Shown one piece after another: positions 58,457 through 64,000 of a DNA stretch of 64,000 nt (the first letter of the stretch is position 1; the number at the start of each line of letters is the position of its first letter). Source of the stretch: JAQBXX01 sp947085325 (GTDB lineage Bacteria > Pseudomonadota > Gammaproteobacteria > SURF-13); NCBI GenBank assembly GCA_947085325.1, contig CAMTVY010000001.1, forward strand, positions 1 to 64,000. Reading direction: 5' to 3'. Both the position numbers and the translations under genes were made by a program. Below the pieces are notes generated by a model. The model was not told where the DNA came from. It made no database searches and was given only the letters and a program-made list of their open reading frames with translations.

Positions 58457-59380
58457 ATGATTGATACCCTGCGGGTGTTTCCCTGGCTGTTTGTCGTGTC
58501 CGCTGGCATGTTGGGGTTGGTGGTCGGCAGTTTTTTGAATGTCGTGATCCATCGCCTGCCGTTGATGATGCGGCGCGACTGGCAGGCGCAGTGCCGGGAG
58601 CTGTTGGAACTGCCTGCTGAGGTAGGGCCGAATTCATTCGGCCAGGATGCGAATAAATTCGCACCTACATGCACGTCGCCTGATGCGGCGCCGCGTTTCA
58701 ATCTGGTGGCTCCACGCTCCTGTTGCCCGCACTGCGGGCATACTATTACCGCGCTCGAAAATATCCCGCTACTGAGCTATCTCATACTTAAGGGCAGGTG
58801 CTCTGCCTGCGGAGCCCGCATTTCGTCACGCTACCCTGTCGTTGAAATACTTACGGCTGTAATGTCAGCGACGGTGGCGGTGCATTTCGGTTTTGGCTGG
58901 AGCGCGGCTGCGGCACTGGCGCTTACCTGGGGGTTGATAGCGCTGGCCTTCATCGACCTCGACCATCAACTGCTGCCGGATTCGATTACGCTGCCGCTGT
59001 TATGGGGCGGGCTATTACTTAGCCTGGGTGCTGTGCTGGTAGACAGCCACACGGCGATCATTGGCGCGGCGGCGGGTTATCTCAGCTTGTGGTCAGTGTA
59101 CTGGTTGTTCAAGCTGGTCACCGGCAAGGAAGGCATGGGGCAGGGTGACTTCAAGCTGCTTGCCGTGTTTGGTGCGTGGCTCGGTTGGCAGATGTTGCCG
59201 CTGATCATCCTGTTGTCATCGCTGGTGGGGGCCGTGGCAGGAATCTCCCTGATACTGTTCCGCAGGCATCAGCGGGATGTCCCGATTCCATTCGGGCCGT
59301 ACCTTGCCGCCGCGGGCTGGATAGCCCTGCTTTGGGGCATGCCACTGACGCAGGGTTATCTCGAGCTGTTGGGCGGGTAG
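58457..59380 (+). CDS. pilD: Prepilin peptidase / N-methyltransferase PilD
   Basis: Membrane aspartic protease that cleaves and methylates type IV prepilins. In the 307-residue protein an N-terminal helix precedes the cysteine-rich cytoplasmic domain (CCPHCGH ... CSACGAR), then about seven helices with the catalytic aspartates in FIDLDHQLLPDS and GMGQGDFKLLA. Between LLELPAE and APRFNLVAPRS lies an insertion of about 15 residues (VGPNSFGQDANKFAPTC) encoded by a palindromic DNA repeat (58622-58668). The frame is kept, so the enzyme is probably active. It begins directly after the heptad element. Confidence 0.94.
   Translation: MIDTLRVFPWLFVVSAGMLGLVVGSFLNVVIHRLPLMMRRDWQAQCRELLELPAEVGPNSFGQDANKFAPTCTSPDAAPRFNLVAPRSCCPHCGHTITALENIPLLSYLILKGRCSACGARISSRYPVVEILTAVMSATVAVHFGFGWSAAAALALTWGLIALAFIDLDHQLLPDSITLPLLWGGLLLSLGAVLVDSHTAIIGAAAGYLSLWSVYWLFKLVTGKEGMGQGDFKLLAVFGAWLGWQMLPLIILLSSLVGAVAGISLILFRRHQRDVPIPFGPYLAAAGWIALLWGMPLTQGYLELLGG
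58622..58668. repeat. Two-hairpin palindromic repeat inside pilD
   Basis: The 47-bp element is flanked by GTAGG and CCTAC and contains two perfect palindromes, GGCCGAATTCATTCGGCC and TGCGAATAAATTCGCA. This layout (GTAGG, two ATTCG stem-loops, CCTAC) resembles a dispersed intergenic repeat known in several Gammaproteobacteria; here it lies within a coding sequence and is translated. Confidence 0.85.
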
Positions 59381-59387
59381 CACCACG

Positions 59388-59987
59388 ATGTATCGCGTCG
59401 GGCTCACCGGGGGCATCGGTTGTGGAAAATCCACAGTGGCAGGTTATTTCGGCGCATTGGGTGTGCCGGTCATCGATGCTGATGAAATTGCGCGAGGATT
59501 GGTGGAGCCGGGCACGCCCGCGCTGGCGCGCATTGCCGCGCAATTTGGCGCTGAAATCCTGGGGCCGGATGGCGCGCTGGACAGAGCTGCATTGCGCCAT
59601 AGCGTCTTTTCTGACGTCGCCCGGCGCACGCAACTGGAGGCTATCCTGCACCCGCTGATTCGCGCCGGTATGGAGGCACGCATGGCGCAGCTGGACGCGC
59701 CATACTGCGTGCTCAGTATCCCGCTGCTGGTGGAAACCAGCCAGGTGGGCGAGGTCGAGCGCGTGCTGGTGGTTGATGCGCCGCATGCGCTTCAGTACCG
59801 GCGGGTGATGGCACGGGGGCTAAGCGCCCGGGAGGTGGCTGCCATTCTGCGGGCTCAGGCCCGCTGGCGCGAACGTCTTGCCGTAGCCCATGACGTGATT
59901 GTGAACGATCAGGGTGTAGAGCATGTAGAAAGCAGGGTGCGGGCGCTGCATGAGCATTATCTGGGGCTGGCGCACGCCGGTCATTAA
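59388..59987 (+). CDS. coaE: Dephospho-CoA kinase
   Basis: Final step of CoA synthesis. The 199-residue P-loop kinase has GLTGGIGCGKSTVA at the N-terminus, DADEIARGLVEPG, and SIPLLVETSQVG. It follows pilD by 7 nt; the pilD-coaE-zapD-yacG order is typical of Gammaproteobacteria. Confidence 0.96.
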   Translation: MYRVGLTGGIGCGKSTVAGYFGALGVPVIDADEIARGLVEPGTPALARIAAQFGAEILGPDGALDRAALRHSVFSDVARRTQLEAILHPLIRAGMEARMAQLDAPYCVLSIPLLVETSQVGEVERVLVVDAPHALQYRRVMARGLSAREVAAILRAQARWRERLAVAHDVIVNDQGVEHVESRVRALHEHYLGLAHAGH

Positions 59988-60073
59988 ATAGGAATTGCCA
60001 GCGTCATATCAAGTAATAGACAATAAACCCATCTGGCGTCACAGTCCTGGTTTTTATAGTTGCGGTGGTGTGA

Positions 60074-60841
60074 GTGCTCAACAAAATTACCTACGAACAA
60101 CCGCTCAATGAAAAGATGCGTACCTTTCTGCGGCTCGAGCTTCTGTTTCTCCAGGTGCAACACAATCTGGAGGGGAGTTCGGAGTGGAACAGTCGCGCCA
60201 CGCTTACCAGTCTGATTGAAATTCTCAATGTATGCAGCCGCACCGATCTCAAAACCGAGCTTCTGCGTGAGCTCGAACGTCATGGCACCATGCTGGCACG
60301 GCTCGAGCATGTGCCGGAGGTTGATCAGGGCAGGTTGAAAGATCTGCTGAGTGAAGTGGATGCGCTCATGGATCGATTGCATGCCACCAGCATCCAATTT
60401 GGACAGTCGTTGCGAAACAATGAGTTCATCTGCAGTATACGCCAGCGCAGTAGTATTCCTGGGGGCCTGTGTGACTTCGATCTGCCCATGTATCACTACT
60501 GGCTACAGCGTCCTGCCAAAGAGCGTCTTGAGAATCTGCAAGAGTGGTTGTCACCCATCAATCCAATGTGGCTGTCCATAGAACTCATACTCCGGTTGAC
60601 GCGCGAGAGTGTTGCCCCCGTACCGGGAGTGGCTGTTGCTGGATTTTTTCAGCGCTCGCTCGATCAGGATACCCCCTGTCAACTGGTGCGCGTGACGGTA
60701 CCTGCGCGCCTGCCTTATTACCCCGAGATCAGCGGCGGCAAGCATCGATTTACCGTGCGCTTTCTGGCGCCGGCGACGGACGGTCGCACGGTGCAGTCTG
60801 CCGAAGATGTGAAATTCGAGCTGACCTGCTGCATGTCGTGA
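60074..60841 (+). CDS. zapD: Cell division protein ZapD
   Basis: Cytoplasmic protein that bundles FtsZ filaments. Its 255 residues start MLNKITYEQPLNEKMRTFLRLE and contain FWLQRPAKERL-like YHYWLQRPAKERLENLQEW, typical of the ZapD/DUF1342 family. It uses a GTG start at 60074. Its stop overlaps the GTG start of yacG. Confidence 0.94.
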   Translation: MLNKITYEQPLNEKMRTFLRLELLFLQVQHNLEGSSEWNSRATLTSLIEILNVCSRTDLKTELLRELERHGTMLARLEHVPEVDQGRLKDLLSEVDALMDRLHATSIQFGQSLRNNEFICSIRQRSSIPGGLCDFDLPMYHYWLQRPAKERLENLQEWLSPINPMWLSIELILRLTRESVAPVPGVAVAGFFQRSLDQDTPCQLVRVTVPARLPYYPEISGGKHRFTVRFLAPATDGRTVQSAEDVKFELTCCMS

Positions 60842-61032
60842 ACGCCAGCGAAAAGGAAAAAACCTTCGCCTGCCCGTCCTGTGGTAAAGACGCCATCTGG
60901 TCGTTGCAACAAAACCCGTGGCGGCCATTTTGCAGCGAGCGCTGCAAAATGATCGATCTCGGTGCCTGGGCTGACGAGTCTTACCGTGTCCCGGATGCAA
61001 CACAGAGGTCGCCAGAAGACGGTGCTGAGTAG
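60838..61032 (+). CDS. yacG: DNA gyrase inhibitor YacG (zinc-binding)
   Basis: Small (64-residue) protein that in E. coli binds GyrB and inhibits gyrase. It has the zinc motif CPSCGK ... FCSERCK (CxxC and CxxxC) and the usual DLGAWADESYRVP tail. The start GTG 60838 overlaps the zapD stop; the longer frame upstream is a zapD shadow. Confidence 0.93.
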   Translation: MNASEKEKTFACPSCGKDAIWSLQQNPWRPFCSERCKMIDLGAWADESYRVPDATQRSPEDGAE

Positions 61033-61091
61033 GGGCTGGGGCCCCTGTGGAATCTGGAGCGTCACTGCTTGCGGCGCCCATTGATCCGGCA

Positions 61092-62528
61092 TTATTGAGC
61101 CGGGTCAGGCGGGAGTGGGTGCAGGCTGTGCATCTGATCCGTATAGAACTGGAAGGTTCCAGTACCGGTGTGCTTGGCATGATACATGGCTATGTCGGCA
61201 TTTCTGAGCAGTAGTTCGGCATCCTGCGCGTCGTCGGGGTAGAGCGCTATGCCGATGCTGGGCGTGATAGACAGTTGATGTTTATGCAGGACAAACGGTT
61301 GGGCAAAAATATCCTTGACCTTGTGGGCCACCCGGGCGGCAGTGTCGGTATCTCCAATGTTTTCGAGAATCATGGTGAACTCGTCGCCACCCAGCCTGGC
61401 GATGGTATCCACCCCGCGCAGGCCTTGCTGCAGTCGGTTCGCAACCAGTTTCAGCAGCATGTCGCCGATGCTGTGTCCAAAGGTGTCGTTGACCTCCTTG
61501 AAGCGATCCAGATCAAGCAGCAGTAAGGCCAGCCTGTCGGTGTTGCGGTTGGTGCGCTCCATAGCCTGTGTCAGCCGGTCGCTGAACAGCGTTCGATTGG
61601 GCAGGCCAGTGAGGAAGTCATAGGAGGCGAGATAGGTGAGGCGTTCCTCGGCTCGACGGCGTTCGGTAATGTCCTGGTTCATCACGACGGCGCCGGTGAT
61701 AGTGTGTTCAGCATCGAATATTGGAATGGCCGAATTCAGAATGGTTTTGCGTGTGCCATCAAAGCACTCTATGTTAATCACCTCATCAATCGAGGTCTCG
61801 CCGCGTGTGATGGCGCGCGCCGCCGCCCACTCTTGCGCAGTAATGAGCTTTCCGGTATCTGCCCACCAGCCTTTATATTCATCATACTGCTCGATGCCGA
61901 CATAACGCTTGCCGGTCCAGATGTGCTGGCCGGCCTGGTTGCCGTGTGTGATGTTGCCCTGTGCGTCGATCAGCCACACGCCTACGGGCAGGTTCTCCAG
62001 AACGGCTTGCAGTAGGGCTTCCTTAGCCTGCAACACCCGCGTTGAGTGGTCGCGTTCAGCGATATGGGCTTCTAGTACCGCATTGGCGCGCTGCAGCTCA
62101 AGTGCATGTTCCGCACGACGCTTGAGCAGACCGGTCATGACAGCGATAAGCGGTGTGGCTATACCCCAGATCAGAATCCGCAATCCGTTCTCATGCGTGT
62201 AGTGCAGGGGCTCGCCCGGAATGGCGAAGGCATGTACAAAATAAAGCCAGGCGATGGCGGCGCTCAGCAGTCCGGAGCGTATTCCGCCATGAAAGGCGGC
62301 AAATACCACGGTGATGAGCAGGATGGCGGGAGGATTGGGTACGGGGTAGAGCAGGCGTGAAAATATTTCAAGCGTCGCCGCCGCGAGCAAGCTGAGCAGC
62401 GGCCCGATAAGTGAGGTTTTCGGTACTACCAGTGCTGTGCTCGGTATCAAGCCTCTCTCCCGCCGCTTTATAACGAGGTGGCTGAGTATTACCCTGTAGC
62501 CAGGAGAACACGCATGATATTGCCCCAA
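61092..62528 (-). CDS. PAS-GGDEF diguanylate cyclase, membrane anchored
   Basis: A 478-residue signalling protein. An N-terminal region with about four hydrophobic helices (about 36-135) acts as membrane sensor. A short coiled coil and a PAS domain (about 170-285; LENLPVGVWLIDAQGNITHGN) follow, then a GGDEF domain with active-site RLGGDEFTMI, preceded by DFLTGLPNRTLF. The intact GGDEF predicts cyclic-di-GMP synthesis; no clear RxxD inhibitory site was found, and no EAL domain is present. The start is uncertain: TTG 62528 is used here, and TTG 62450 has a better purine-rich leader. It lies downstream of argJ. Confidence 0.9.
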   Translation of the reverse strand: MGQYHACSPGYRVILSHLVIKRRERGLIPSTALVVPKTSLIGPLLSLLAAATLEIFSRLLYPVPNPPAILLITVVFAAFHGGIRSGLLSAAIAWLYFVHAFAIPGEPLHYTHENGLRILIWGIATPLIAVMTGLLKRRAEHALELQRANAVLEAHIAERDHSTRVLQAKEALLQAVLENLPVGVWLIDAQGNITHGNQAGQHIWTGKRYVGIEQYDEYKGWWADTGKLITAQEWAAARAITRGETSIDEVINIECFDGTRKTILNSAIPIFDAEHTITGAVVMNQDITERRRAEERLTYLASYDFLTGLPNRTLFSDRLTQAMERTNRNTDRLALLLLDLDRFKEVNDTFGHSIGDMLLKLVANRLQQGLRGVDTIARLGGDEFTMILENIGDTDTAARVAHKVKDIFAQPFVLHKHQLSITPSIGIALYPDDAQDAELLLRNADIAMYHAKHTGTGTFQFYTDQMHSLHPLPPDPAQ

Positions 62529-62551
62529 GTACTGTCCGAAAGCCAGAGGAA

Positions 62552-63772
62552 TCAGGTGCGGTATTCGGCGTTGATGCGTACGTAGTCGTAGGAAAAGTCA
62601 CAGGTCCACACGGTGCCACAGTGTGCCCCGCGCGCCAGGTCAACGCTGATGGTAATTTCATTTCTGCGCATGACGGACTGGCCTTGCTCCTCTGTATACT
62701 CCGGTGCCCGTCCGCCGTTGCGTACGATACACACCTCGTCCAGATAGAGTGTAGTGCATGCAATATCCAGACCAGTTATGCCGGCGCGGCCTACGGCGGC
62801 CAGAATGCGGCCCCAGTTAGGGTCGCAGGCAAAGAACGCGGTCTTGACCAGCGGCGAGTGTGCGATGGCATAGGCGGCGGCATCGCACTCCGTTTCGCTC
62901 GCGCCACCCTTGACGCACACGGTAATGAACTTGGTCGCACCTTCGCCGTCACGCACGATCAGTTGCGCAAGCTCGGTGCATACCTGTGTGATCGCGTCGC
63001 ACAACATGCGGTACGCGGGCTGTGTGCTGTGGTCGATGCGTGCTAGCGAGCTTTTGCCGGTGGCGATCAACAGGCAGGCATCGTTGGTAGAGGTGTCGCC
63101 ATCGACGGTGATGCGGTTGAATGAACGCTCGACGGCCTGGTTGAGGCACTGCTGCAGGAGCGGCTGATCGACGCCCGCATCGGTGGCGATGAAGGCGAGC
63201 ATGGTCGCCATGTCGGGCCGGATCATGCCTGAGCCCTTGGCAATGCCGGTGATGGTGACGGTGCTGCCTTCGATTTCCACTCTGCGCGAAACAGCCTTCG
63301 CTACGGTGTCGGTAGTCATGATGCCGTGGGCGGCATCCTCCCAGCCGGCAGCATCCAGTTTTGCGTACGCCTCTGGCAGGCCGCGCAGGATTTTCGCCAC
63401 CGGCAGCGGTTCTCCAATAACGCCGGTAGAAAATGGCAGTATCGCGTCACTGTTGCACTGCGCGAGCTGTGCCAGTGCGGCGCAACACGCCTCGGTGTCA
63501 TGCAGCCCCGGTGCACCCGTGCCCGCGTTGGCGTTGCCGGTGTTGATGAGCAGGTAGTGCGGTGCAGCGTGTGCGAGATGCTGGCGTGCGACGATCACGG
63601 GTGCGGCGCAGAAGGCGTTGCGGGTGAATACGGCGGCGCAGCCCGCACCGGTGTCGAGCCCGATGATCACCAGATCGCGCCGCCCGGGCTTCTTGATGCC
63701 GGCGCACGCGGTGCCCAGGCGCACACCCGCTACCGGGTGCAGGTGTGGTAATGGCGGGATACCTACGGCCAC
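62552..63772 (-). CDS. argJ: Bifunctional glutamate N-acetyltransferase / amino-acid N-acetyltransferase ArgJ
   Basis: Transfers the acetyl group from N-acetylornithine to glutamate (cyclic arginine route) and may also use acetyl-CoA. The 406-residue precursor is autocleaved before the threonine in the conserved MATMLAF motif, preceded by KGSGMIRPD, giving alpha and beta chains. The C-terminal stretch DLARGAHCGTVWTCDFSYDYV is typical. It lies 25 bp downstream of secA. Confidence 0.96.
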   Translation of the reverse strand: MAVGIPPLPHLHPVAGVRLGTACAGIKKPGRRDLVIIGLDTGAGCAAVFTRNAFCAAPVIVARQHLAHAAPHYLLINTGNANAGTGAPGLHDTEACCAALAQLAQCNSDAILPFSTGVIGEPLPVAKILRGLPEAYAKLDAAGWEDAAHGIMTTDTVAKAVSRRVEIEGSTVTITGIAKGSGMIRPDMATMLAFIATDAGVDQPLLQQCLNQAVERSFNRITVDGDTSTNDACLLIATGKSSLARIDHSTQPAYRMLCDAITQVCTELAQLIVRDGEGATKFITVCVKGGASETECDAAAYAIAHSPLVKTAFFACDPNWGRILAAVGRAGITGLDIACTTLYLDEVCIVRNGGRAPEYTEEQGQSVMRRNEITISVDLARGAHCGTVWTCDFSYDYVRINAEYRT

Positions 63773-63797
63773 TGTCGTGTTCGGGCTGGGGTCTTGA

Positions 63798-64000
63798 TCA
63801 GGCCAGCGTGCCGTGGCACTGCTTGTACTTTTTTCCCGAACCGCAGGGGCAGGGCTCGTTGCGCCCTACCTTACGTTCCCCGCGCACGAAGGGGGCAGCG
63901 GGTTCGGCAGTTGCGGTGTCTGGTGTTGCTTCGGCAGCTGCTGTGAGTGCGCTCGCGGCGGCATGCTGGAACTGCATGTTGGTGGCAGCGCGCCGCTGCT
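63798..64000 (-). CDS. secA: Protein translocase subunit SecA, 3' end only
   Basis: Only the last 67 codons are in the window; the gene continues to the right. The end reads MQFQHAAASALT, then an Ala/Pro-rich linker and the zinc-binding SEC-C motif RNEPCPCGSGKKYKQCHG, which binds SecB and zinc in SecA. SecA is the ATPase motor of Sec-dependent export. Confidence 0.94.
   Translation of the reverse strand, partial: QRRAATNMQFQHAAASALTAAAEATPDTATAEPAAPFVRGERKVGRNEPCPCGSGKKYKQCHGTLA

Overview
The window is a dense, GC-rich stretch of a gammaproteobacterial chromosome made almost entirely of housekeeping genes. Several gene orders are typical of Gammaproteobacteria: topA-smg-dprA-LysM-def-fmt-rsmB, an NtrY/NtrX pair followed by trkA-trkH, lepA-lepB-rnc-era-recO-pdxJ-acpS, cysM next to rlmD, dapA-bamC-purL, and pilB-pilC-pilD-coaE-zapD-yacG. 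The species cannot be named from the sequence. No tRNA, rRNA, CRISPR array or complete insertion sequence was seen.

Layout. 238-7535 is a sulfate assimilation block: a minus-strand operon (TauE/SafE permease, sulfite reductase with a C-terminal TusA-like domain, APS reductase cysH, ATP sulfurylase cysD and cysN) divergent from cysB. 7774-13595 holds topA, smg, dprA and a TsaP-like LysM gene on the minus strand, then def. 13592-23138 runs fmt, rsmB, a DUF4390 gene, an NtrY-like kinase, an NtrX-like regulator and the Trk potassium system. 23149-32085 mixes small genes, ttcA, rsmE, hemF, a SET-domain gene, a DUF1003 protein, msrA, arsC and an ABC exporter operon. 32453-37848 is rng and yhdP. 37968-48405 is a cytochrome c lipoprotein, the lepA-to-acpS operon, cysM, an exonuclease gene and rlmD. 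48406-49204 is the only clear accessory islet: an integron-integrase remnant and an orphan ORF. 49287-55257 is dapA-bamC-purL. 55397-61032 is the type IV pilus and CoA/division block. 61092-64000 holds a GGDEF protein, argJ and the 3' end of secA.

The coding content is mostly conventional; the unusual biology is between the genes. At least eight kinds of structured repeat occupy the gaps. The most striking are (i) an array of five perfect, nearly abutting stem-loops at 15892-16039 between rsmB and DUF4390; (ii) heptad-phased elements that fill gaps from stop codon to start codon before topA, trkH and pilD, with a related one-armed version before rlmD, each putting four 7-nt units 8-12 nt upstream of the ATG with no visible Shine-Dalgarno sequence; (iii) a MITE-like element at 30928-31070 whose terminal repeat supplies the ribosome binding site of an ABC permease; (iv) a palindromic repeat inserted in frame inside pilD; and (v) a two-copy dispersed repeat, one copy of which carries a second nested element.

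All family assignments come from reading motifs in the translations; no database search was run. Whether the repeat families recur in the rest of the genome cannot be seen from this window.
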